From Microbacterium proteolyticum (GTDB lineage: Bacteria; Actinomycetota; Actinomycetes; Actinomycetales; Microbacteriaceae), in NCBI RefSeq assembly GCF_030818075.1, contig NZ_JAUSZZ010000001.1:1364001-1428000 (forward strand): 64,000 nucleotides of DNA, written 5' to 3'. The notes beneath the pieces are model-generated. The model saw only the letters and a list, made by a program, of their open reading frames with translations. It made no database searches and was not told the origin of the DNA. The position numbers and the translations under genes were made by a program. This document shows positions 26,904 to 36,287 of this stretch, in pieces (the first letter of the stretch is position 1; every line of letters begins with the position of its first letter).

Positions 26904-26956
26904 CAAATGTAATGCCATTTGCTCAAAGTGTTGCCAAACAAAATCTACTCGTGTAG
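26904..26956. promoter_or_regulatory. AT-rich divergent control region with inverted repeats (probable operator)
   Basis: The interval between the glycosidase stump and the transport operon is unusually AT-rich for this genome. It holds the inverted repeat CAAATG-TAATGC-CATTTG (26904-26921), the repeated word GCTCAAA (26901, 26921) and AAATCTACTCGTGTAG (26941-26956), whose complement contains CGAGTAGATTT. The last word also occurs upstream of the ROK-linked transport operon at 41.67 kb. Candidates to bind here are the LacI protein of this operon and the ROK protein of the other. Confidence 0.5.
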
Positions 26957-27087
26957 CTTCCTCGACAGCCGCCCCATCGACGAGGCGGACTCCCCGACCG
27001 CCGGCGTCGGCGCGCGGGGATGTTCGACAGAGGAGTCACCGTGTTCCGTTCCCCGCGTCACATCGCACCGAGCGCTCGGCAGGAGTC

Positions 27088-27999
27088 ATGACCGCCCTCC
27101 GCACCGAGCTCACGCCCGGCCAGCGGCGCCGGCGTCGCCGCGAGTTCTTGACGGCGATGGCCTTCGTGCTGCCGGCGGCCATCGGATTCATGGCCTTCTA
27201 TCTGGCGCCGACCATCCGCGGCATCTACATCAGCCTCACGGACTACAACCTCATGAGCACGCCGTCGTTCATCGGCCTGCGCAACTACGTCCGGCTCATG
27301 AGCGACCCGCTGTTCCTGAACTCGGTGGTCGTCACGCTCGAATACGTCGTGATCAACATCGCCGTGCAGACGGTGGTAGCCGTGGGACTGGCGGTCCTGA
27401 TGCACCGGCTCACTCGTTCCGTGGTCATTCGCGGCACGATCCTGCTGCCGTTCCTGGTGTCGAACGTGATCGCCGCGATGGTGTGGTTCCTCCTGCTCGA
27501 CTTCCAGCTCGGCCTCGTCAACTCCGCCATCGAGGCGCTGGGGCTCACCCGCATCCCCTTCTTCGCCGACGACACCTGGGCCATCCCGACCATCGCGCTC
27601 GTGAACGTCTGGCGGCACGCCGGCTACACCGCGCTGCTCGTCTTCGCGGGGCTGCAGATGATCCCGCCCTACGTCTACGAGGCGGCCGCGCTCGACGGCT
27701 CCAGCGAGTGGCGCACCTTCTGGAAGATCACGCTGCCGTTGCTGCGCCCCGTGCTCGCCCTCGTGCTCGTGATCACGGTCACCGGGTCGTTCCAGGTGTT
27801 CGACACCGTCGCCGTCACCACACGCGGCGGTCCCATCAACGCGACCCGGGTCATCCAGTACTACATCTACCAAGTCGGCTTCGGCGAGAACGACTTCGGC
27901 TACGCCAGCGCGATCTCCGTCGTCCTCCTGCTCATCCTCGCCGTCGTCGCGTTCTTCCAGCTGCGGATGATGCGCGCCAACCAGTCCGACCTCGCGTAA
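27088..27999 (+). CDS. Sugar ABC transporter permease (MalF type, CUT1)
   Basis: 303 residues, six transmembrane segments and the EAA loop EAAALDGSSEWRTFWKITLP, which contacts the ATPase. The position next to a binding protein, a MalG-type permease, a LacI regulator and an alpha-galactosidase indicates import of an alpha-galactoside (melibiose, raffinose or similar), by inference. AGGAG lies three bases before the ATG. First gene of the operon; only nine bases separate it from the next. No ATPase gene is present, so a shared MsiK-like ATPase elsewhere must energise it. Confidence 0.92.
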   Translation: MTALRTELTPGQRRRRRREFLTAMAFVLPAAIGFMAFYLAPTIRGIYISLTDYNLMSTPSFIGLRNYVRLMSDPLFLNSVVVTLEYVVINIAVQTVVAVGLAVLMHRLTRSVVIRGTILLPFLVSNVIAAMVWFLLLDFQLGLVNSAIEALGLTRIPFFADDTWAIPTIALVNVWRHAGYTALLVFAGLQMIPPYVYEAAALDGSSEWRTFWKITLPLLRPVLALVLVITVTGSFQVFDTVAVTTRGGPINATRVIQYYIYQVGFGENDFGYASAISVVLLLILAVVAFFQLRMMRANQSDLA

Positions 28000-28008
28000 G
28001 GCATTCCG

Positions 28009-28962
28009 ATGACAACCTCCACCGAGACCCGCACCCTGCTCGTCGGTCCCGAGCGCCTCCCGGCACTCGACGCCCCCGTCCGCACGCGCCGGTTCTCGCC
28101 CGGCCGCGCGCTGGCGTGGGCGGTGATGGGGATCGCCCTGTTCCTCACGCTCTTCCCCTTCTATTGGATGCTGCGCACCGCCTTCTCCACAGAGAACGCG
28201 CTGGCTTCCGGGGCCGGATCGCTGCTCCCCGTCGACTTCACCTGGGGCGCCTTCGCCCGCGTGCTCGGCCTCGCCTCGCAGGAGAGCGCGATCGCGGAGG
28301 GCGGCTCGGGCGCGTCCGTCGACTTCTTCCTCTACCTGCGCAACTCCCTCGCGTACGCCACCCTCGTGACCGTCGGGCAGCTGCTGTTCTGCTCCCTCGC
28401 CGCGTACGCCTTCGCACGTCTGCGCTGGCCGGGTCGCGACGCGGTGTTCTTCGCCTTCCTCACCGCGCTCATGGTGCCGCCCATCTTCACGGCGCTGCCC
28501 AACTTCGTCACCATGCGCGATCTCGGGCTGCTGAACACCATCCCCGGCCTCGCGCTCCCGACGCTGCTCATGACGCCCTTCGCGGTCTTCTTCCTCCGGC
28601 AGTTCTTCCTCGGCATCAACCGGGAGATCGAGGAAGCGGCGGAGATCGACGGTGCCGGCAAGCTCCGGGTGTTCTTCCGCATCATCGTCCCGATGAGCGG
28701 TGCCCCGCTGGCCACCCTCGGCATCCTCACCTTCATCAACACCTGGAACGACTACTTCTGGCCCCTCCTGGCGGGCAACACCGAGGACTCCCGTGTCCTG
28801 ACCGTCGCACTCGGCGTCTTCCGTTCGCAGACGCCCAACGGCAGCCCCGACTGGGCCGGTCTCATGGCCGCCACGCTCGTGGCCGCCATCCCCGTCCTCA
28901 CCCTCTTCTTCCTGTTCGGACGACGGATCGTCGATTCCATCGGCTACTCCGGCGTCAAATGA
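28009..28962 (+). CDS. Sugar ABC transporter permease (MalG type, CUT1)
   Basis: 317 residues with six membrane segments and the EAA loop EEAAEIDGAGKLRVFFRIIV. It is the second inner-membrane subunit of the same importer. A hydrophilic N-terminus of about 35 residues precedes the first helix. The insert between the first two helices (about 75-105, Gly/Ser-rich) is longer than in many MalG proteins. The binding-protein gene follows after 62 bp. Confidence 0.92.
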   Translation: MTTSTETRTLLVGPERLPALDAPVRTRRFSPGRALAWAVMGIALFLTLFPFYWMLRTAFSTENALASGAGSLLPVDFTWGAFARVLGLASQESAIAEGGSGASVDFFLYLRNSLAYATLVTVGQLLFCSLAAYAFARLRWPGRDAVFFAFLTALMVPPIFTALPNFVTMRDLGLLNTIPGLALPTLLMTPFAVFFLRQFFLGINREIEEAAEIDGAGKLRVFFRIIVPMSGAPLATLGILTFINTWNDYFWPLLAGNTEDSRVLTVALGVFRSQTPNGSPDWAGLMAATLVAAIPVLTLFFLFGRRIVDSIGYSGVK

Positions 28963-29024
28963 GCCCCCGTACCCACCCCTCACCTGTTCTCTCTTTGCAC
29001 CGACGCAGAAAGGCACCACCACTC

Positions 29025-30411
29025 ATGTCCGCATTCATCCGCAGGTCTGCCGCCGTCGTCGCCGGCACCACCGTCTTCGGCATCGCTCTCGCCGGGTGCG
29101 TCGGCGGCGGTTCGTCCGGCACGGGCGACGCCGCCTCGATCGACACCAGCAAGGCGACGGGCACCGTCGAGTACTGGCTCTGGGACAACAACCAGAAAGC
29201 GGCTTACCAGCAGTGCGCCGACGACTTCCACGCCGCGAACCCCGACGTGACGGTCAACATCACCCAGTACTCGTGGGACGACTACTGGACGAAGATCACG
29301 AACGGCTTCGTCTCGGGCACCGGCCCCGACGTCTTCACGGACCACCTGTCGAAGTACGCCGACTTCATCAACAACAACCAGCTCGTGGCGCTCGACGACG
29401 TCGTCGCCAAGGACGGCATCGACCTCTCGCAGTACACCGACGGTCTCGCCGACCTGTGGGTGGGCCAGGACGGCAAGCGCTACGGCCTGCCCAAGGACTG
29501 GGACACCATCGCGATCTTCTACAACCAAGACCTCGTCTCGGCCGGCGGCTACAGCGCCGAGCAGCTCGCCGACCTGCAGTGGAACCCCGAGGACGGCGGC
29601 ACCTACGAAGAGGCGATCGCCCACCTCACCGTCGACGCCAACGGCGTGCGCGGCGACGAGCCCGGGTTCGACAAGACCCGTGTCGCCGTCTACGGGCTCG
29701 GCCTCGACAACCAGTCCGGCGGCGGCATCGGCCAGACCCAGTGGAGCATGTACAGCGGCTCGACCGGGTGGGAGTACATGGACGAGAACCCCTGGGGCAC
29801 GAAGTACAACTACGACGACGAGCGCTTCCAGTCGACGATCGGCTGGATGGCCGACCTCATCGAGAAGGGCTACATGCCGTCGGTCGCCGAGGTGACCGGT
29901 GGAGACTCGACCCAGACGTTCGGCGCGGGCAAGTACGCCATGATCACGAACGGGTCGTGGAACATCAATTCGTTCTTCGGTCTCTCGGGTGTCGACGTGG
30001 GCATCGCGCCGACTCCGATGGGGCCCCGATGGCAAGCGCGCGAGCATGTTCAACGGTCTGGCCGACTCCATCTGGGCGGGCTCGAAGAACAAGGACGCGG
30101 CGGCCGCCTGGGTCGAGTACCTGGGTTCGGCCGACTGCCAGAACGTCATCGGCGCCGCCGGTGTCGTCTTCCCGGCGATCCCCAGTGGCGCAGAAGCAGC
30201 CGCCGCCGCGTTCCAGAGCCGCGGGATCGATGTGACGCCGTTCACCCAGCAGGTGGCCGACGAGACCACCTTCCTCTCGCCGATCTCCGACAACGCTGCG
30301 AAGATCGCCGGGATCATGACGCCCGCGGTGGACGCTGTGATGGAGGGCAAGGCCGACCCGTCGTCGCTGACCAGCGCGAACGAGCAGGTCAACGCCCTGT
30401 TCGGTCAGTAA
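29025..30411 (+). pseudogene. Sugar-binding lipoprotein of the CUT1 importer, +1 frameshift near the C-terminus
   Basis: Lipoprotein signal GIALAGC (Cys near residue 25) followed by a family 1 solute-binding fold (VEYWLWDNNQKAAYQQ, YGLPKDWDTIAIFYN). The frame is intact up to IAPTPMGP, then an extra base in the run GGGGCCCC (30020-30027) shifts it. The correct continuation DGKRASMFNGLADSIWAG... to VNALFGQ runs in the next frame to 30411. Restoring GGGGCCC gives a normal ~461-residue binding protein. All flanking genes of the operon are intact and the break sits in a G4C4 run, so sequencing or assembly error is at least as likely as a true mutation. Confidence 0.85.
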
Positions 30412-30484
30412 GCACATCCGACCAGAGGGGGTGCGGCCCGGGTGCCGCCCCCCTCTGCTCACCCTCGACTCGCCGGAGGTTCCC

Positions 30485-31537
30485 GTGTCCCCGTCCTCAC
30501 CGGCCCTGCCCCTCCCCGTACCGGGCAAGGCCCCCACCCGCAACGACGTCGCCGCGCGTGCGCAGGTGAGCACCGCCGTGGTCAGCTACGTGATGACCGG
30601 CTCCAAGCGCGTCACCCCCGACAAGGAACGGCGCGTCCGTGAGGCCATGGCCGAGCTCGGCTACCGGCCCAACAACACCGCCCGGGCTCTGCGCACCGGT
30701 AAGACGTTCGTGCTCGCCCTGCTGCTGCCCGACAGCAGCAACCCCTACTTCGCCGAGATCGCCCTGCGCATCGAGAGCGTCGCCGCGGAACAGGGGTACG
30801 GGCTCCTCATCGCCAACACGCACGACGATCCGGCCACCGAGCTCCGACTCCTGCGCGAGATGCGCTCGCGCGGGGCCGACGGCGTCATCCTCGCGAGCGT
30901 CTTTCACGCCACGTGGCCGGGCGACGCGCGGGAGATCCCGCTCGTGCTCATCGACGCGTTCCACCCCGTCGACGGTGTGCCCTCCGTCGGGGTGGATGCC
31001 GCGGCGAGCACGCGCGAGGCGGTGCAGCACCTGGTCGAGGTGCACGGATGCCGGTCGGTCGCGCTGATCCTCGGGGCGAGCTCCGACCCCGCGGGCAACC
31101 GCGACCCCCGTCAGGACGGATGGGAACAGGCGCTCGATGCCACGGGCGCTCGTTCCGGCGGCGTCGCGGTGACGAGCTGGAGCCGCGAGGGCGGCATCAC
31201 GGCCGCTCACGAGCTGCTCGCGGGGCCCGATCGCCCCGACGCCATCTTCGCCGCGTCCGATCTGCTCGGCATCGGTGTGCTGCGCGCCGCGGCGGATCTC
31301 GGTCTGCGTGTGCCCCAGGATCTCGCCGTCGTCTCCTACGACGGTTCCACCGAATCGGCGTTCAGCATCCCGCGGCTGACCACCGTCGCCCAGCCCATCG
31401 GCGACGTCGCCCGCGCAGCCGTCGCGGCCGTCCTCGCTCCGCCCGCCGGCGACGGGCACTACGTCTCCTTCCCCGGACAACTTCTCATCCGCGAATCCTG
31501 CGGATGCGCCCAACCCCCGCATCGCGTCGCATCCTGA
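30485..31537 (+). CDS. LacI-family transcriptional regulator of the galactoside locus
   Basis: 350 residues. The N-terminal helix-turn-helix (about 16-65; NDVAARAQVSTAVVSYVMTG) and hinge helix (NNTARALRTG) are followed by a periplasmic-binding-protein-like effector domain. The C-terminus GQLLIRESCGC is typical. It lies between the transporter and alpha-galactosidase genes, so it probably represses the locus and is released by the imported sugar. The GTG at 30485 is chosen because GGAGG stands five bases upstream; the longer frame from 30431 has no such signal. Confidence 0.92.
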   Translation: MSPSSPALPLPVPGKAPTRNDVAARAQVSTAVVSYVMTGSKRVTPDKERRVREAMAELGYRPNNTARALRTGKTFVLALLLPDSSNPYFAEIALRIESVAAEQGYGLLIANTHDDPATELRLLREMRSRGADGVILASVFHATWPGDAREIPLVLIDAFHPVDGVPSVGVDAAASTREAVQHLVEVHGCRSVALILGASSDPAGNRDPRQDGWEQALDATGARSGGVAVTSWSREGGITAAHELLAGPDRPDAIFAASDLLGIGVLRAAADLGLRVPQDLAVVSYDGSTESAFSIPRLTTVAQPIGDVARAAVAAVLAPPAGDGHYVSFPGQLLIRESCGCAQPPHRVAS

Positions 31538-31558
31538 CGCCCAGAGAGGAACCCCCTC

Positions 31559-33781
31559 ATGACCCTCCCGAACACCCTCGGAGTCGTGCTGCGCGCCGCC
31601 GGCGTCGCCATTGCGATCGACGTGTCGGACGCCCACCTTCCCGCCGTCGTCTTCTGGGGCACGGACTGCGGTGACCTGGATGCCGCGTCCTTCGACGCCC
31701 TGGTGCGCACCGGCATCGCTCCGATCGGTCCCAACGACATGGATGAGCCCATCCGCCTGTCCGTCCTCCCCGAGGAATGGACCGGCTGGAGCGGTCGCCC
31801 GGGGCTCAGCGGCTCGCGCGCCGGGCGGGCATGGTCGCCGCGTCTGCGCGTCACCGGGGTGCGCCTCGACGGCGTCGCCCTCGACGCCGGGGTGCACAAC
31901 GCCGGCGCCGCGACCCTCGCGGTCGACGCGGCCGACGAGATCAGCGCGGTGAGCCTCGAGCTGACGATCGAGATGGACGCGTCCGGCATCGTCCGCACCC
32001 GCGCCCGCCTGACCAACCTCGACGACGAGCCCTACCAGCTCGACGAGCTCCTGCTCACCCTGCCGGTGCCCGCGCTCGCGAGCGAGATCCTCGACATGGC
32101 GGGGCGGTGGGGCAAGGAGCGCGTCCCCCAGCGCAGCGTCGTCGGCATCGGGGCCCACCGCCGCGAGGGCCGCCACGGGCGCACCGGCGCGGACGCCGCC
32201 ACGCTGTTGAGCGTCGGAGAGCCCGGTTTCGGTTTCGCTCGCGGTGAGGTGTGGAGCGTGCACACCGGGTGGTCGGGCAATCACGTGCATCAGGTGGAGC
32301 GGGTGTCGACCGGCGTGCAGGTGATCTCGGGCGGCGAGCTGCTGCTGCCCGGCGAGGTGCGTCTGGGCCGGGGCGAGTCGTACGAGAGCCCCTGGGTCTA
32401 CGGCGCCTATGGCGACGGCCTGGATGCCGTGGCCCGACGCTTCCACGCGCTCCTGCGCGCGCGACCGCAGCACCCGTCGTCGCCGCGGCCCGTGACGCTG
32501 AACGTGTGGGAGGCGGTGTACTTCGACCACGACCTCGACGTGCTGCTCGACCTCGCCCAGCAGGCCGCCGACCTCGGTGTCGAGCGCTTCGTCCTCGACG
32601 ACGGCTGGTTCGGGAGCCGCCGCGACGACTTCTCGGGCCTCGGCGACTGGACGGTGTCAGCCGATGCCTGGCCCGACGGGCTGCACCCGCTCGTGGACCG
32701 GGTGCGTGCACTCGGCATGGAGTTCGGCCTCTGGTTCGAACCCGAGATGGTCAGCCTCGACTCCGATCTGGCACGCGCCCACCCGGAGTGGATCATGGCC
32801 ACGGGCGACCAGCTGCCGGTGGAGTCCCGTCACCAGCAGGTGCTGAATCTGGGCATCCCCGAGTGCTACGCCTTCATCCGCGACGCCATCTTCGCGATGC
32901 TCGACGAGTACGACATCGCCTACATCAAGTGGGATCACAACCGCGACCTCGTGCAGGCCGGCACCCTTCCCACCGGTCGCCCCGGGGTGCACGAGCAGAC
33001 GCTCGCGTTCTATCGGCTGCTCGAGGAGATCGGCGAGCGCTTCCCGGAGCTCGAGATCGAGTCGTGCTCGTCGGGGGGTGCGCGCGTGGACCTCGGGGTG
33101 ATCGAGCACACCGATCGCGTCTGGGTGTCCGACAACATCGACCCGCTCGACCGTCAGCAGATGAACCGGTGGACCACGCAGCTGGTGCCGCCGGAGATGA
33201 TGGGCTCGCACATCGCCTCGGGGCGCTCGCACACGACGGGCCGCTGGCACGATCTGTCGTTCCGTGCCGCGACGGCGCTGTTCGGGCACCTCGGCATCGA
33301 GTGGAACCTGCGGATCGCCACCGACGAGGAGCGCGCGGAGCTTCGCAGCTGGATCGCCTTCTACAAGCAGCATCGCCCGCTGCTGCATCGGGGACTCCTC
33401 GTGCGGCTCGACCACCCAGACGACACCATCGCCGTCAACGGTGTCGTCGCCCTCGACGGTTCGGCGGCGGTCTACTCCTACGCCTCTCTCGCCCGAGCGG
33501 CCGTGGTCTCGCCCGGCCGGGTCCGCCTTCCCGGACTCATCCCGGATGCGACCTATCGCGTGGTGCCCGAGGTGCCGGAGCCCCTTCCCAACCGCATCAC
33601 GCCCGCCCGCTGGTGGGGCTTCGACCCCGCACCCGCGGTGCCATACCACGGCGGTCCCCTCTGGCTGGAGGGCACGGATCCCGGTGTCGAGATGTCGGGC
33701 GCACTGCTCGCGACGGCCGGCGTGATGGCGCCGTTGCTGTACCCGGAGACGGCGGTCGTCTACAGCGTGACGCGCATCTGA
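31559..33781 (+). CDS. Alpha-galactosidase, GH36
   Basis: 740 residues, the usual size of bacterial GH36 enzymes, with no signal peptide, so cytoplasmic. The catalytic barrel shows FVLDDGWFGSRRDD, the nucleophile motif IKWDHNRDL (Asp near residue 459), CSSGGARVDLG and the acid/base motif VWVSDNIDPLDRQ. It hydrolyses terminal alpha-1,6-galactose from melibiose, raffinose-family sugars or galactomannan fragments brought in by the upstream importer. It starts 22 bases after the LacI gene with AGAGAGGA as ribosome-binding site. A strong terminator follows. Confidence 0.95.
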   Translation: MTLPNTLGVVLRAAGVAIAIDVSDAHLPAVVFWGTDCGDLDAASFDALVRTGIAPIGPNDMDEPIRLSVLPEEWTGWSGRPGLSGSRAGRAWSPRLRVTGVRLDGVALDAGVHNAGAATLAVDAADEISAVSLELTIEMDASGIVRTRARLTNLDDEPYQLDELLLTLPVPALASEILDMAGRWGKERVPQRSVVGIGAHRREGRHGRTGADAATLLSVGEPGFGFARGEVWSVHTGWSGNHVHQVERVSTGVQVISGGELLLPGEVRLGRGESYESPWVYGAYGDGLDAVARRFHALLRARPQHPSSPRPVTLNVWEAVYFDHDLDVLLDLAQQAADLGVERFVLDDGWFGSRRDDFSGLGDWTVSADAWPDGLHPLVDRVRALGMEFGLWFEPEMVSLDSDLARAHPEWIMATGDQLPVESRHQQVLNLGIPECYAFIRDAIFAMLDEYDIAYIKWDHNRDLVQAGTLPTGRPGVHEQTLAFYRLLEEIGERFPELEIESCSSGGARVDLGVIEHTDRVWVSDNIDPLDRQQMNRWTTQLVPPEMMGSHIASGRSHTTGRWHDLSFRAATALFGHLGIEWNLRIATDEERAELRSWIAFYKQHRPLLHRGLLVRLDHPDDTIAVNGVVALDGSAAVYSYASLARAAVVSPGRVRLPGLIPDATYRVVPEVPEPLPNRITPARWWGFDPAPAVPYHGGPLWLEGTDPGVEMSGALLATAGVMAPLLYPETAVVYSVTRI

Positions 33782-33792
33782 CACCCGCAACC

Positions 33793-33826
33793 GACGACGC
33801 CCCGCCGAAACCGGCGGGGCGTCGTC
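33793..33826 (+). terminator. Terminator of the galactoside operon
   Basis: Stem GACGACGCCCCGCCG / CGGCGGGGCGTCGTC with a 4-base loop, 12 bases after the stop. The convergent flavin reductase gene ends 13 bases further on. Confidence 0.85.
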
Positions 33827-33838
33827 GTCTGATTCGTG

Positions 33839-34402
33839 TCAGTCGTCGAGCAGCGAGTGCTCGCCCAGGCGGTGCCAGCTGCGGTTGTAGTACACCAGCG
33901 CTGCGCCTGCTTCGCCCGGCTCGAGATCGCGCTCGACGTCGACCTGCAGGGCCTGTGCGGCGATGACGGTCGAGCCGCCGGCATCCATGCGGCTGACGAC
34001 CTTGCAGCGCAGCCACGCGCGGACGCCGTGATAGACCGGCTCGCCGGTGGGAAGGCGCGACCACGCGGAGGTGTCGGCGAAGCGGTCGAGACCGCTCGTG
34101 GCGCCGGCGCGGGCGAGCGAGACGTCTTCGGCGTCGAGCAGATGCACCACGATCGTGTCAGCCGCGACGATCGTCGGCGTCGCCGACGACAACGCCGACA
34201 CCGAGAAGATGAGCAGCGGCGGGTCGGCGCTGACCGACGACACGCTCGAGGCCGTCAGGGCGACGGGCCCGTGCTCACCGAAGGCCGTGATGACGGCGAC
34301 GCCGCCGGGGTGGCCGCGGAAGGCGCGCTTGAAGTCGTCGGCCGACACCGACGTGCCGATGGCGGGCGTGCTCTCGGGGACGCCGTGCGGTAGCGAACTC
34401 AT
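33839..34402 (-). CDS. Flavin reductase-family protein
   Basis: 187 residues of the split-barrel FMN-binding family (PF01613): FRGHPGGVAVITAF, PVALTASSVSSVSADPPLLIFSV and the conserved His-containing VHLLDAEDVSLA. Relatives supply reduced FMN to two-component monooxygenases or act as stand-alone reductases; no partner oxygenase is adjacent. TAGCGT (34409-34414, minus strand) ends six bases before the ATG, which supports this start and leaderless expression. Confidence 0.88.
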   Translation of the reverse strand: MSSLPHGVPESTPAIGTSVSADDFKRAFRGHPGGVAVITAFGEHGPVALTASSVSSVSADPPLLIFSVSALSSATPTIVAADTIVVHLLDAEDVSLARAGATSGLDRFADTSAWSRLPTGEPVYHGVRAWLRCKVVSRMDAGGSTVIAAQALQVDVERDLEPGEAGAALVYYNRSWHRLGEHSLLDD

Positions 34403-34551
34403 ACCTAGACGCTAGGCGCTTCCGGCGCCCGTGACGCCCTCTGGCGCAACACGATGAAACGCGCAAGGCGATTCGGGCCCTCGGGAGACGACGAACGGGC
34501 GGGCCCGCGCCGCATCGAGCCGTGACGACCGTGCGCACGCCCCGCAGCACG

Positions 34552-34583
34552 AAGGACCCGGATGCCGCGGCATCCGGGTCCTT
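34552..34583. terminator. Bidirectional hairpin made of the GGATGCC word, downstream of citM
   Basis: Perfect inverted repeat AAGGACCCGGATGCC - GC - GGCATCCGGGTCCTT. It stands 13 bases after the stop of the citrate transporter gene on the minus strand, and its arms carry GGATGCC/GGCATCC. Confidence 0.8.
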
Positions 34584-34595
34584 CCCATCGCGGTC

Positions 34596-36122
34596 TCAGC
34601 CGAGCAGCGGCACCGCGCCCACCAGCACGCCGACGGCGAGCATGACGAGCGAGACCACCGTCGCGCGCCACAGCACCTTCTTGTGGTGGTCGCCGAGATT
34701 CACGCCCGCGAGCGAGACCAGCAGGAGGATGGCGGGCACGAGCGGGCTCTGCAGGTGCACGGGCTGACCGGTGATCGAGGCGCGCGCCATCTCGACCGGG
34801 GCGATGCCGTAGTTCGCCGCGCTCTCGGCGAGCACCGGGAGGATGCCGAAGTAGAAGGCGTCGTTCGACATGAAGAACGTGAAGGGGATCGACAGCACGC
34901 CGGTGATGACGGCCAGGAACGGGCCCATCGACGACGGGATGACCTGGGTGATCCAGTCGGCCATCGCCGTCACCATGCCCGTGCCGTTCAGCACACCCAC
35001 CAGCACGCCGGCGGCGAGCACCATCGACACGACCCCGACGATGCTGGGGGCGTGCGCGACGATCTCGTCGGCCTGCCCGCGCAGCTTCGGGAAGTTGACG
35101 ATGAGGGCGAGCGCTGCGCCGACCATGAAGACGAACGCCAGCGGGAACAGGTCCATCACCAGCAGCACCATGACCGCGACCGTGAGGACGAGGTTGAACC
35201 AGATGAGTTTCGGGCGGAGGGTCGCACGGTTGGGGTCGAGCATGGTGTCGGCCATCGCTGTGTCGGCGGCCTCGACGAGCTGCGGGGCGGCGACGGCGTC
35301 GCGACCGCCGCGCACGGTGACGATGTTGCCGGTGCGCAGCGACGCCAGGGCGCCGGGCTTGTGCTCCGCGCCGCGGAAAATCTTCGGGGCGCCGAGGCGG
35401 CCGAAGCCGCCGGGGCCGTCGAGCTTGGCCGTGTCGATGGAGCCCGCGAGACGCTTGCGCTCGGACAGGCCGAGGAACCAGGCGAACGCGAGCGAGACGA
35501 CCAGGCCAGCGAGCAGCGAGGGCAGCATCGGCACGAAGACGTCGGTGGGCTGCAGGCCCAGCGCGGTCGCGGCGCGGACGGTCGGGCCGCCCCACGGCAC
35601 GATGTTGAGCGTGCCGTTCATGAGTCCGGCGACGCAGGTGAGCACCACGGGGCTCATGCCCAGGCGCAGGTACAGCGGCAGCATCGCGGAGGTGGTGATG
35701 ATGAAGGTCGTCGAGCCGTCGCCGTCGAGCGAGACGGCACCGGCCAGGATGGCCGTGCCCAGCACGATCTTCGCCGGGTCGTCGCCGAGGAAGCGCGTGA
35801 TCACGCGGATGAGCGGGTCGAACAGTCCGACGTCGATCATGATGCCGAAGTACATGATCGCGAACAGCAGCAGCGCGGCGGTCGGCGCCATCTTGCCGAT
35901 GGCGTCGATCACCATGTCGCCGAGGCCGAAGCCCGCGCCGGCGATGAGGCCGAACACGGTGGGCACGACGATGAGAGCGACCATCGGGGTCATGCGCCGC
36001 GTCATGATGAGGGCCATGAACGACAGGACCATCAGGAAGCCGAGGGCCACGAGCACCCCGTCGGCGGGCGTGTAGGCCACCGGGTACTCGGCGGCTTCGG
36101 CCGCAAGGATCAGGGGGGTCAT
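34596..36122 (-). CDS. CitMHS-family divalent metal-citrate:proton symporter
   Basis: 508 residues with about 12 hydrophobic segments in two halves separated by a cytoplasmic loop (~225-310). The conserved GAVSLDGDGSTTFIITTSAM segment and the NIVPWGGPTVRA loop identify the CitM/CitH family, which imports citrate complexed with Mg2+ or Ca2+. A GGAG ribosome-binding site precedes the ATG. It is divergent from a CitA/CitB-type two-component system with 165 bp between, matching the known arrangement in which that system induces the transporter when citrate is present. Confidence 0.92.
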   Translation of the reverse strand: MTPLILAAEAAEYPVAYTPADGVLVALGFLMVLSFMALIMTRRMTPMVALIVVPTVFGLIAGAGFGLGDMVIDAIGKMAPTAALLLFAIMYFGIMIDVGLFDPLIRVITRFLGDDPAKIVLGTAILAGAVSLDGDGSTTFIITTSAMLPLYLRLGMSPVVLTCVAGLMNGTLNIVPWGGPTVRAATALGLQPTDVFVPMLPSLLAGLVVSLAFAWFLGLSERKRLAGSIDTAKLDGPGGFGRLGAPKIFRGAEHKPGALASLRTGNIVTVRGGRDAVAAPQLVEAADTAMADTMLDPNRATLRPKLIWFNLVLTVAVMVLLVMDLFPLAFVFMVGAALALIVNFPKLRGQADEIVAHAPSIVGVVSMVLAAGVLVGVLNGTGMVTAMADWITQVIPSSMGPFLAVITGVLSIPFTFFMSNDAFYFGILPVLAESAANYGIAPVEMARASITGQPVHLQSPLVPAILLLVSLAGVNLGDHHKKVLWRATVVSLVMLAVGVLVGAVPLLG

Positions 36123-36287
36123 CGCGACTCCTTCGTCGGGACGGGCGCGTCTCTCGCGCTCGATGCGGTGACACTACGGATGCCGGGCGCCCGGCCGCGC
36201 GCTTGCTCGCATTGCACGGGGTTATGCGCGTACCGTGTGTTCTGCGCATTTCGCGCACGACGACGTCGCTCGAGCCCGGAGGTGCGC

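Noticed and set aside
30020..30027. Programmed ribosomal frameshift in the binding protein
   Set aside because: No slippery heptamer or downstream structure typical of recoding, and binding proteins are not known to use it. Sequence error or mutation is simpler.
34683..36287. Upstream extension of the histidine kinase frame across the citrate transporter
   Set aside because: It is antisense to an intact transporter gene; the ATG at 36288 has a good ribosome-binding site and starts the conserved protein.
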